6,325 bases of DNA from Acidobacteriota bacterium (GTDB taxonomy: Bacteria; Acidobacteriota; Vicinamibacteria; Vicinamibacterales; 2-12-FULL-66-21), in contig JACDBQ010000452.1 of assembly GCA_013694845.1 (NCBI GenBank), positions 1-6,325 of the forward strand. Reading direction: 5' to 3'. Position numbers and translations under genes: made by a program. Position 1 is the stretch's first letter; each line of letters begins with the position of its first letter. Shown here one piece after another: positions 1 through 6,325 of the stretch. Below the pieces are notes generated by a model, which saw only the letters and a program-made list of their open reading frames with translations, ran no database searches and was not told the origin of the DNA.

Positions 1-1
1 C

Positions 2-148
2 GTCGGGGCCACCGGAACCGTCGCCTGGGCAGATCCCGAGCGAGACCTGCTGTGCACGCTCCTGACAACGCGCGCAGCCGGCGATCGCGACGGGGTTCTC
101 CTCCACCGCGTCTCCAACCTGGTCCAGGCCGCCGTCATGGAGTTGTAG
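2..148 (+). CDS. Serine beta-lactamase-family hydrolase, C-terminal end (partial)
   Basis: The frame is open from the left edge to a TAG stop at 146-148 and gives the last 48 residues of a protein that begins outside the window. The segment GATGTVAWADPERDL followed by a leucine-rich strand and LTTR matches the C-terminal part of class C beta-lactamase-like serine hydrolases and esterases (Pfam Beta-lactamase, PF00144). There the usual pattern is H-T-G-x-T-G-T-x-x-W-x-D-P with L-T-N-R after it. The catalytic S-x-x-K and Y-x-N motifs would lie upstream and cannot be seen, so the substrate and the presence of a signal peptide are unknown. Members hydrolyse esters, amides or peptides and are often periplasmic or membrane-bound; many are not antibiotic-resistance enzymes. 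The gene converges on the RraA-like gene with only 12 bp between stop codons. Confidence 0.8.
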   Translation, partial: VGATGTVAWADPERDLLCTLLTTRAAGDRDGVLLHRVSNLVQAAVMEL

Positions 149-160
149 CGAGGCTCCGCT

Positions 161-1098
161 CTAGCGTTCGCGCGAAGGCCGGCGACCGGTCTTCTGGAAG
201 ATGTACTCGTCACGCTGTTTTTGCAGCTCCGGGGTCAGCGGCCCATAGATCTGGCGGGACGTGTACTTCCTGGTGCTCAGCATCATCAAGCTCCAGTCAT
301 CGCGCGCCTTCGACATTTCCCCGGATTCGACCACTTCCTGCACCATGTGGGGCGGAATGAACCAGAGACCTTCACGATCGGCGAGAACCACGTCCGCCGG
401 CATCACCAGCGCATTGCCGATTCGCACCGGGATGTTGATGCCCGTCACCATCACGCGCATACCTTGCGTTGGAAACGAGTTCTTGTAGTACGCCTGCATC
501 CCGTTTCCGCAATGCGGTCAAGCCAGTAGACCCCGCCGTCCAGGATGATCCCGTTATTGGTGGTGGTCTGGATGTAGTGAGCGAGTGTTGCCGACGAAGC
601 TCCAGTTGGCCCCGAAGACGTCAGCCACGATCACGTCGCCCGGCTGAAGCATGTCAATTGCAGTCTGGTTGCGGGCCGGGTCGTACCTCTCGCCTCCGCG
701 TCGGCTTCGTCCACTTCGGCGAGGTCGCCCCGGAAGGGCATGAACTGGACCGTGAGCACCTTCCCGACCATCTTCTGATCCGGCTGCAGCACCTTCCAGC
801 CCTCTCGAGACTCGAATTGGTTCGGAAAGCCCTGGCTGGGCAGCACCGCCTGCACCTCTTCGGCGATGAGGCCCTTGAGTCGGTCCAGCACCTCGTCAGG
901 CACCTTCGGTCTGCCGTCCGGGAAGCGGTCATACGGGCTCTTCCTCGTGTACTTGATCAACTGCTCCGGTGCCCACTGAAAGAGCTGAGCGGATGCAGTC
1001 TCGACGCAAAAACACATGGCGGCCAGAACGAGCGTCACCGGGGCGCAGCGTGCGTAGCGTGCAGGCTCCCTGACGCCAGAAATCTGCTCTTTCGACAT
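161..1098 (-). pseudogene. Exported RraA-like protein, interrupted by three frameshifts
   Basis: Read on the minus strand, the gene starts at ATG 1098-1096 and ends at TAG 163-161, but its homology crosses three frames. Segment 1 (1098 to about 691) carries a signal peptide: a hydrophobic stretch near residues 19-32, then T-A-S-A with likely cleavage after Ala37. Segment 2 (about 691-587) reads NQTAIDMLQPGDVIVADVFG. Segment 3 (585-502) reads LAHYIQTTTNNGIILDGGVY, then WLDRIAETG. Segment 4 (499-161) reads VMVTGINIPVRIGNALVMPA, then DVVLADREG. These are core blocks of the RraA/HMG-aldolase-like fold, often mislabelled dimethylmenaquinone methyltransferase. Restoring one base near 690, removing one near 586 and restoring one near 501 gives a 312-residue protein. 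Without fixes, segment 1 stops at 631. No other stops interrupt the restored frame, so this is either a recent pseudogene or sequence error. Tyr-Trp replaces the usual Arg-Asp at 528-523, so aldolase activity is doubtful. It lies downstream of the sulfatase on the same strand and may be cotranscribed. Confidence 0.75.
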
Positions 1099-1104
1099 GT
1101 TTTT

Positions 1105-1108
1105 CTCC
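1105..1108 (-). promoter_or_regulatory. Ribosome binding site of the RraA-like gene
   Basis: On the minus strand GGAG lies 6 nt upstream of ATG 1098-1096. It fixes the start of the RraA-like protein just before its signal peptide and shows that the reading frame was built for translation despite the downstream frameshifts. Confidence 0.6.
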
Positions 1109-1120
1109 AGAAGTGATCAA

Positions 1121-1134
1121 GCTTCTAAAGAAGC
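1121..1134. repeat. Short perfect inverted repeat in the sulfatase-RraA gap
   Basis: GCTTCT-AA-AGAAGC is a 6-bp inverted repeat around a 2-bp centre in the 81-bp gap between the sulfatase stop and the RraA-like start. It has no T tract and its loop is too tight for a good rho-independent terminator. It could be a protein-binding palindrome or a chance event; the rest of the gap shows no clear promoter. Confidence 0.25.
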
Positions 1135-1179
1135 GCCTCCTCCGTGTGTGGGTCAAACCATGCGCTGAGCCCCGTGTGA

Positions 1180-2715
1180 TTATCCGGCTGCTGCGGGAGC
1201 CGGCGTCGTTGCCCTGCCCACCACGCCGAAGTCGCCGTACTCGGCCTGCAGCCGGCGCAGCTCGCGTCTGTGCGCCTCGATCCGCTCGGCGTACTGCCCT
1301 TCGCCGTACCGATTGTGGAGCTCGTGCGGATCGGCCTGTAAATCGAAGAACTCCCAGTAATCACCTTCGCCGTAGTACTCGATCAACTTGTAACGATCGG
1401 TCCGCACACCGCGGTGCGGCCCGATGCGGTGCGGCGTGAAGTACTGGAAGCTCGGGTCAGACATCTCGTCCTGCTTCAAGTGCCTGAGCTCCCAGGAATT
1501 CTCGAAATAGGAATAGTAGATGGACTGCCGCCACCCGGGCGTTGCCCGACCCTCGAGCATCGGCCGCAGGCTCTCGCCCTGCATCTGTGATGGCATCGGC
1601 ACGCCCGCGAAGTCCAGAATCGTAGGGGCATAGTCGATGTTGAGGACCATCCGATTTTCCACGCGGCCCCCGGGGATCAGGCGGGGATAGCGCACCAGGA
1701 GGGGAACGCTGAGGGAAGGCTCGTACATGAACCGCTTGTCGTACCAGCCGTGCTCGCCCAGGTAGAAGCCATTGTCCGACGTGTACATGATGAGCGTGTC
1801 GTCAGACAGGCCGTGCTGGTCCAGGTACTTCAGAACGCGGCCCAGGTTCTCGTCGACGCCGACCACGCCGCGGTAGTGATCCTTGACGAATCGCTGGAAA
1901 ATCCACTTCTTGCGTTGCTCTGGAGAGAGATCCGTCGGCAGATCCGGATAATCTCCGGCCAGGCTCACCTCGAACTTCATGTCTGCCGCTTCGGCCGCGA
2001 CCCGGCGGGTCGCATAGTCGTCGTCGAAGGTTTTTGGATACGGGAGCTCCACGTCGGCCAGCAGGTCCGCGTGCCGCTCGATCGGCGTGAACGGACGGTG
2101 GGGGGCCTTGTGCTGATAGATCAGGAGGAACGGCTGATCGGGCGTGGTGGTCTCGAGGAAGTTGAGCGCGAAATCGGTCGTCAGATCGGTAGCGTGGCCC
2201 TTGAAACTCTTCCGCTCGCCGTTCTCGATGAAATCGGGATCGACGTAGAGCCCCTGGCCGGGGAGAATGCTGGAGTAGTCGAATCCCACCGGGGCCTGGG
2301 GCAGATGCCATTTGCCCACGATCGCGGTACGATAGCCGGCCTGCTGCAGGAGCGCGGGGAAGGTCGGGAGATTGGGGTCCAGCACCTCGATCTCGCGCCC
2401 TTCGGAGTTGCCGCGGATGCCGTGGACGTGCGAATAGCAGCCGGTCAGCACCGTCGCACGGCTGGGCGCGCACAGCGAGTTCGTGACGTAACTGCGGGTG
2501 AAGCGGACCCCTTCGGCCGCGAGCCGATCCATGTGGGGCGTCTTGATCAGAGTGCTCCCGTAACAGCTCATCTGATCGATCGTCTGGTCGTCGGTCATCA
2601 CGTAGACGATGTTCGGACGACGAGGCGAGGGGACGTCGCTTCCGCACCGCGAGAGCAAAACCCCTGCGCTGGCGAGTGAAACGGTCTTGATGGCTTCGCG
2701 ACGGCTGACAGGCAT
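1180..2715 (-). CDS. Formylglycine-dependent sulfatase (type I), exported
   Basis: Type I sulfatases hydrolyse sulfate esters using a formylglycine made from an active-site Cys or Ser. From ATG 2715 the protein has 511 residues and looks complete. The signature CAPSRATVLTG places the formylglycine cysteine at residue 82 and the conserved Arg at 86. Metal-site and catalytic residues are present: TDDQ (Asp42, Asp43), GKWH (Lys135, His137), KAPH (His206), TSDNG (Asp314, Asn315) and Lys327 in YDKRFMYEPS. The C-terminus has the usual Y-K-L-I and D-P-x-E-L-x-N subdomain. The YLGEHGWYDKRFMYE block resembles N-acetylglucosamine-6-sulfatase-like and other glycan sulfatases, but the substrate is not settled. 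The N-terminus MPVSRREAIKTV followed by a hydrophobic stretch resembles a twin-arginine signal; Cys24 sits in LLSRC, a poor lipobox. A GTG at 2745 would add 10 residues ahead of the signal and overlap the maturase, so ATG 2715 is preferred, though no clear ribosome site precedes either. The RraA-like gene follows 81 bp downstream. Confidence 0.93.
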   Translation of the reverse strand: MPVSRREAIKTVSLASAGVLLSRCGSDVPSPRRPNIVYVMTDDQTIDQMSCYGSTLIKTPHMDRLAAEGVRFTRSYVTNSLCAPSRATVLTGCYSHVHGIRGNSEGREIEVLDPNLPTFPALLQQAGYRTAIVGKWHLPQAPVGFDYSSILPGQGLYVDPDFIENGERKSFKGHATDLTTDFALNFLETTTPDQPFLLIYQHKAPHRPFTPIERHADLLADVELPYPKTFDDDYATRRVAAEAADMKFEVSLAGDYPDLPTDLSPEQRKKWIFQRFVKDHYRGVVGVDENLGRVLKYLDQHGLSDDTLIMYTSDNGFYLGEHGWYDKRFMYEPSLSVPLLVRYPRLIPGGRVENRMVLNIDYAPTILDFAGVPMPSQMQGESLRPMLEGRATPGWRQSIYYSYFENSWELRHLKQDEMSDPSFQYFTPHRIGPHRGVRTDRYKLIEYYGEGDYWEFFDLQADPHELHNRYGEGQYAERIEAHRRELRRLQAEYGDFGVVGRATTPAPAAAG

Positions 2716-2718
2716 GCG

Positions 2719-4059
2719 ATGGGCAGAGTAGACAACGAGAGACACCCGGCGTCAACCGGCTACAACTTTCACGTTCTGGCCAAACCTTCGGGTCCGATCT
2801 GCAACCTGGACTGCCAGTACTGCTTTTACCTCGAAAAGGAGCGACTGTACCCCGGCACGCGGGACTTCGCGATGTCGGACGCGGTTCTCGAGACCTACGT
2901 CCGAAGCTACATCGAGGCGCAGGACGCGCCGGTCGTGAGCTTCGCCTGGCAGGGCGGAGAGCCCACCCTGCTCGGAGTTGAATTCTTCGAAAAGGCTGTC
3001 CGCTGCCAGGCGCGTCACGCGAACGGCCGGCGGATCGAGAACGCGTTTCAGACCAACGGCGTTCTCCTGGATGAACGCTGGGGAGCGTTCCTCAAGCAGC
3101 ATGACTTCCTGGTGGGGCTCTCGATCGACGGTCCGCGTGAACTGCACGACGCCTATCGCGTCGACAAGGGAGGCGCCCCCACGTTCGACCGGGTGCTGCG
3201 GGGGCTCCGGGTCCTGCAGACGCACCAGGTTCGATTCAATACCCTCACGGTCGTCCACCGCCAGAACTCCCAGCATCCACTGGAGGTCTACCGCTTCCTC
3301 AAGGAGATCGGCAGCCAGTACATGCAGTTCATTCCGGTCGTGGAGCGGATCCCGGCCCTGCCAGCTCCGGGGGGACTGACGCTCCTCCAGCCGGACAGCG
3401 ATCTGGAGGCCGCGGTGGCCCCCTGGTCGGTGGAGCCGCGACAGTACGGAGAATTTCTGACGGCGATCTTCGACGAGTGGGTGCGCCATGATGTCGCCCG
3501 CTCGTTCGTCCAGATCTTCGATGTGGCGCTCGAGCTGTGGATGGGGCTCGAGCCGGCGCTGTGTGTATTCCGCAGGACGTGCGGGTCGGCCCTCGCAATG
3601 GAACACAATGGCGATCTGTACAGCTGCGATCACTACGTGTACCCGGAGAACAGACTGGGGAACATCATGGACCAGCCGCTCGCCTCGCTGGTGCGCTCCC
3701 CGGCGCAGGTCACATTCGGCGAAGACAAGAACAATCGGCTCCCACGGCACTGCCGCGAATGCGACGTGCGATTCGCCTGCAACGGGGAGTGTCCGAAGCA
3801 CCGGTTCCTGCAGACGCCGGATGGCGAGCCGGGCCTGAATTATCTCTGCGCCGGATACAAGCACTTCTTCCGGCATATCGATCCGTACATGCGGTACATG
3901 GCGTCCGAGCTGCGACAGCAGCGCCCGCCCGCCAATGTGATGCCGTGGGTGCGGGAACGCGACAGGCAGACCGCCGGCCGAAATGACCCGTGCCCCTGCG
4001 GGAGCGGGAGGAAGTACAAGAAGTGCTGCCTGACCGGGACAGCAGCGGCGCGCACGTAG
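2719..4059 (+). CDS. Anaerobic sulfatase-maturating enzyme (radical SAM/SPASM) with SEC-C tail
   Basis: This enzyme oxidises the active-site Cys (or Ser) of sulfatases to formylglycine in the cytoplasm, without oxygen, using S-adenosylmethionine and iron-sulfur clusters. The family hallmark FHVLAKPSGPICNLDCQYCF holds the radical SAM CxxxCxxC cysteines (28, 32, 35). The SAM-binding GGEP is at 79-82 and SIDGP at 135-139. The SPASM domain has cysteines at 282, 288, 303, 345, 348, 354, 358 and 377, enough for two auxiliary [4Fe-4S] clusters. Asp304 in SCDHY sits where the catalytic base is expected. The family-typical RQQRPPANVMPWV follows near 399. Residues 420-438 (GRNDPCPCGSGRKYKKCCL) form a SEC-C zinc motif. 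ATG 2719 is the only usable start: an in-frame TGA lies at 2677 and no other start codon precedes the conserved region. Only a weak CAGG precedes it. The sulfatase start is 3 bp away on the opposite strand, which makes that protein the obvious client. Confidence 0.94.
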   Translation: MGRVDNERHPASTGYNFHVLAKPSGPICNLDCQYCFYLEKERLYPGTRDFAMSDAVLETYVRSYIEAQDAPVVSFAWQGGEPTLLGVEFFEKAVRCQARHANGRRIENAFQTNGVLLDERWGAFLKQHDFLVGLSIDGPRELHDAYRVDKGGAPTFDRVLRGLRVLQTHQVRFNTLTVVHRQNSQHPLEVYRFLKEIGSQYMQFIPVVERIPALPAPGGLTLLQPDSDLEAAVAPWSVEPRQYGEFLTAIFDEWVRHDVARSFVQIFDVALELWMGLEPALCVFRRTCGSALAMEHNGDLYSCDHYVYPENRLGNIMDQPLASLVRSPAQVTFGEDKNNRLPRHCRECDVRFACNGECPKHRFLQTPDGEPGLNYLCAGYKHFFRHIDPYMRYMASELRQQRPPANVMPWVRERDRQTAGRNDPCPCGSGRKYKKCCLTGTAAART

Positions 4060-4094
4060 GCGACGCGCCGTGGCTCGTCCTGGCCGCTGACTCG

Positions 4095-4101
4095 AAGGAG
4101 G
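4095..4101 (+). promoter_or_regulatory. Strong ribosome binding site of the dehydrogenase gene
   Basis: AAGGAGG lies 4 nt upstream of GTG 4106 and is a near-perfect Shine-Dalgarno sequence. It decides in favour of the GTG start, which also places the conserved N-terminus (MGLLEGKIAMVTGAARGIG) at the normal distance. Confidence 0.8.
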
Positions 4102-4105
4102 CGTT

Positions 4106-4855
4106 GTGGGGCTGCTCGAGGGAAAGATCGCGATGGTGACCGGCGCGGCACGTGGCATCGGGCTGGCCACGGCCGAGCGGCTCGCGCGCGAGGGCGCGAC
4201 GGTGCTGGCCCTGGACCTCGACGACGAGACCCAGACGCAAGAGGCGGAGCGGCTCACGCGGGCCGGGCTTCGCGTCTCCGCGGCCCAGTGCGATGTTGGC
4301 GACCGGGCCTCGGTGGAAGGATGTGTGCGCGACGTCGAAGCGGCGCACGGGCGCGTCGACATCCTCGTCAACAATGCCGGGATCGTCGGCCGCACGGCGC
4401 CGCTCGAAGACGTCACCGATGACGATTGGGACCGGATGATGCGCGTGAATCTTCGCAGCGTCTATCTCGGATGCCAGGCGGTGATCAGCGGCATGAAGGC
4501 CCGCCGGTCCGGACGGATCGTCAACGTCGCCTCGATCGCCGGAAAGGAAGGCAACCCCAACGCGGTGCCCTACTCCACGGCCAAGGCCGGCGTCATCGGG
4601 CTCACCAAGGCGCTCGCCAAAGAAGTCGCGTCGCACGGCATCTACGTGAACGCGATCGCACCCGCGGTGATCGAGACCCCCATCCTCGAGCAGCTTTCGC
4701 GCGAGCACGTGCAGTACATGCTCCAGCGCATCCCGCTCGGACGGGCAGGGCAGCCGAAGGAAGTGGCCGCCCTCATTGCCTGGCTGGCCAGCGACGAAGC
4801 CAGCTTCACGACGGGTCAGTGCATCGACATCAGCGGCGGACGCGCCACGTACTGA
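4106..4855 (+). CDS. Short-chain dehydrogenase/reductase (classical SDR)
   Basis: A complete 249-residue classical SDR, the usual family length, acting as a cytoplasmic NAD(P)-dependent oxidoreductase on an alcohol or ketone. The cofactor motif TGAARGIG is at 12-19. Asp37 at the end of the second strand (VLALDLDD) predicts preference for NAD(H) over NADP(H). CDV (62-64) and NNAG (89-92) are in place. The catalytic tetrad is Asn115, Ser143 (VASIAG), Tyr156 and Lys160 (YSTAK). VNAIAPAVIETPI has Ala where most relatives have Gly in the N-x-I-x-P-G motif, a mild variant. The C-terminal GQCIDISGG is typical. The gene begins 46 bp after the maturase on the same strand and may be cotranscribed with it, suggesting a role in using a sugar or alcohol released from a sulfated substrate. 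That role is inferred only; names such as 3-oxoacyl-ACP reductase or sugar dehydrogenase cannot be told apart here. Confidence 0.92.
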   Translation: MGLLEGKIAMVTGAARGIGLATAERLAREGATVLALDLDDETQTQEAERLTRAGLRVSAAQCDVGDRASVEGCVRDVEAAHGRVDILVNNAGIVGRTAPLEDVTDDDWDRMMRVNLRSVYLGCQAVISGMKARRSGRIVNVASIAGKEGNPNAVPYSTAKAGVIGLTKALAKEVASHGIYVNAIAPAVIETPILEQLSREHVQYMLQRIPLGRAGQPKEVAALIAWLASDEASFTTGQCIDISGGRATY

Positions 4856-4890
4856 CCGGTTCGCACGTCCGCCCGCGCCCGCTTGGCAAC

Positions 4891-6325
4891 CTATCTGTCG
4901 ACGCCGAACAGGCCCCGCCGGATATGTTGAAACCTGAAACGCTTCGGGTTCACGTCAGTCGCACCACCCGAGTTGACTTCCACGATGCGGGCGGCAATCG
5001 GTTCATAGGCGGCGCGCGGCGCAGTCGTGCCCTTGGCAACCAGGATTCTCTGTCGTTCGGGATAGACCCCGTTGCTGATCAATTGATGCAGGCTGTTGGG
5101 GCTGCTCGGGCGGTCGGTCAGCAGGAGGAGGTTCGGCAGGTCCTGCGTCGAGCCGTCGACCTCGATGACGGCCGTATGGCCCATGTCCCTGTATCGGCCG
5201 CCGCCGTGACGAACCTCCGGCTCGACGTACCTGCCGTCATGCAACGCTCGCACGCGACCCACGATCCGCACAGGATCGCCATGCATGTTGTCGGTCTTGC
5301 CCCCAACCATCTGGTTGAAGGCGCCGCCGATCCCTGACCTGAAGGCTGCCTGGTTCGCTTCGGGATCCGAGATGACCACTACCCAGCCCTGCGCCTTCTG
5401 GCGTGTGAGCTCCTGGAGGATGAAGGTTCCATCCCCAGCCGATCCCCCGCCGATGTTGTCGCCCGTGTCCATGAGCACGACGGGAAATACCTTGCTGGCC
5501 ATCGCGTCCCTCACGGCCGTAGCCGCGTCAGGGAGACGGAACACGAGCTGGTCCCGCAAATCCCACAGCATGCCGCTCAGGCGCTTCGCCTCGCGTTCGG
5601 CCAGTTCCGGGTCATTGTCGGTGACGACGATGACACTGGGGCCCATGGCCGGCACGTCCGCCCACTGATAGCCCCCCGGAACGCTGACGGCGAGGATTCT
5701 CGGATCCCTCTCTTCCAGCCGGCGGCTTTCGTCGGTCACGGCCTTGTAAGGCTCGGCGAACGTGTTCTGGTAGACGATGTTCACGATCATGGGAGGCTTC
5801 GCCAGCGCCTGCACGGGCCTGGCTGTTCCATCGATCATTTTCGCGATGATCGTCGCGGCCTGAATCCCCCGTGCCTTGGTGTCGAGGTGCGGATTGTCCT
5901 TGTAGGTGATCAGGACGTCGGAGTCCCTGACGATCTCTTCGGACACATTGGCGTGAAAATCATGGGTGACCACAATCGGAAACCGCTCACCCATCGCCTC
6001 CCGGACCCGGCGAACGACCTCTGCGTCGCCGTGAGGATACCCGTCGACCACCATCGCGCCGTGCAGGGTCAAAATGACGCCGTCAAACCGCGGAGTGGCG
6101 GTCCTGATCTGATGGACGAGCCCGTCCACCGCCTCGTTGAACGACGTCTTCTCGACATAGCCGAGAGAGCTGGCTCCGGCGTGCAGCACCGGATAGACCT
6201 CCAGGCCCAGCGTCCGGGCCGCTTCGATGATGCCGCTCGCCACCGTACTCGACTTCCAGCTCTCCTCCATCCACGCCGCACGGTCCTGCGGGGCGGCCGT
6301 CCGCATCGGCTGGGCCTTCGGATAC
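4891..6325 (-). CDS. M81 family metallopeptidase (MlrC-like), 5' end outside window
   Basis: The minus-strand frame stays open to the right edge (codons before Met 6306 read Y-P-K-A-Q-P) and ends at TAG 4893-4891. The conserved N-terminal strand of the family is missing, so the true start is beyond the window and Met 6306 is probably internal. Counting from that Met, the blocks typical of MlrC (microcystin LR degradation protein, peptidase family M81) are LHGAMVVDGYPHGD at 81-94, THDFHANVSEE at 114-124 and YKDNPHLDTKARG at 135-147. Asp116, His118 and His140 are the expected zinc ligands. The C-terminal domain has MDTGDNIGGGSAGDGT at 279-294. MlrC itself cuts linearised microcystin fragments, but most family members occur in bacteria with no link to microcystin and their substrates are unknown. 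The gene converges on the dehydrogenase with 35 bp between stops; no clear terminator hairpin is visible there. Confidence 0.92.
   Translation of the reverse strand, partial: YPKAQPMRTAAPQDRAAWMEESWKSSTVASGIIEAARTLGLEVYPVLHAGASSLGYVEKTSFNEAVDGLVHQIRTATPRFDGVILTLHGAMVVDGYPHGDAEVVRRVREAMGERFPIVVTHDFHANVSEEIVRDSDVLITYKDNPHLDTKARGIQAATIIAKMIDGTARPVQALAKPPMIVNIVYQNTFAEPYKAVTDESRRLEERDPRILAVSVPGGYQWADVPAMGPSVIVVTDNDPELAEREAKRLSGMLWDLRDQLVFRLPDAATAVRDAMASKVFPVVLMDTGDNIGGGSAGDGTFILQELTRQKAQGWVVVISDPEANQAAFRSGIGGAFNQMVGGKTDNMHGDPVRIVGRVRALHDGRYVEPEVRHGGGRYRDMGHTAVIEVDGSTQDLPNLLLLTDRPSSPNSLHQLISNGVYPERQRILVAKGTTAPRAAYEPIAARIVEVNSGGATDVNPKRFRFQHIRRGLFGVDR

Noticed and set aside
469..1116. Plus-strand open frame (215 codons) opposite the RraA-like gene
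   Set aside because: The minus strand carries a signal peptide, a ribosome site and RraA-family blocks; the plus-strand protein has none.
1750..2679. Plus-strand open frame (309 codons) opposite the sulfatase
   Set aside because: It mirrors the sulfatase codons, has no recognisable motif and no ribosome site was evident; the sulfatase on the other strand is unambiguous.
2719..4059. Reading the radical SAM/SPASM protein as a peptide-modifying (RiPP) maturase
   Set aside because: The family-specific N-terminal block (FHVLAKPSGPICNLDCQYCF), the PPANVMPWV segment and the adjacent Cys-type sulfatase all point to sulfatase maturation, and I saw no small precursor peptide gene nearby.
2752..4416. 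Long minus-strand open frame (554 codons) opposite the maturase and dehydrogenase
   Set aside because: It is antisense to two genes with complete catalytic motifs, its protein is rich in Arg, Pro and Ser with no recognisable domain, and such frames are common in GC-rich DNA.
4856..4890. Possible bidirectional terminator between the convergent dehydrogenase and M81 genes
   Set aside because: I could not find a stable GC hairpin followed by a T tract in the 35-bp gap.
4426..5337. Plus-strand open frame running through the end of the dehydrogenase into the M81 gene
   Set aside because: It is out of frame with the dehydrogenase and antisense to the M81 peptidase, with low-complexity Arg/His-rich composition.

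Overview
The window is a gene-dense stretch of GC-rich bacterial chromosome with six protein genes and no RNA genes, mobile elements or CRISPR. The GC-rich codon use and the mix of secreted hydrolases, an RraA-like protein and an M81 (MlrC-type) peptidase suit an environmental heterotroph, for example Acidobacteriota, Gemmatimonadota or a similar phylum, perhaps from a metagenome. The taxonomic guess is an inference from gene content only.

Layout. The left edge (2-148, +) holds the last 48 codons of a serine beta-lactamase-type hydrolase. Converging on it, 12 bp away, is a minus-strand gene for an exported RraA-like protein (161-1098). It is readable over its whole length, but only by crossing three frameshifts between about 700 and 500. 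Upstream of it on the same strand, after an 81-bp gap, is an intact formylglycine-type sulfatase (1180-2715) with a twin-arginine-like export signal. Starting 3 bp from the sulfatase start and running the other way is an anaerobic sulfatase-maturating enzyme (2719-4059), a radical SAM/SPASM protein with a SEC-C zinc motif at its C-terminus. A short-chain dehydrogenase (4106-4855) follows on the same strand with a strong ribosome binding site. Finally, an M81/MlrC-family metallopeptidase (4891 to the right edge, minus) converges on the dehydrogenase. Its N-terminus lies outside the window.

How the genes fit together. The sulfatase and maturase form a functional pair: the maturase converts the active-site cysteine of the sulfatase to formylglycine in the cytoplasm, and the sulfatase is then exported to remove sulfate from an organic sulfate ester. 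The flanking dehydrogenase and RraA-like protein could act on the released carbon skeleton, but the sequence does not prove this. The points most worth a second look are the almost abutting divergent start codons of sulfatase and maturase, the SEC-C tail on the maturase, and the RraA-like protein, which is exported, frameshifted, and has Tyr-Trp where the RraA/HMG-aldolase family normally has Arg-Asp.
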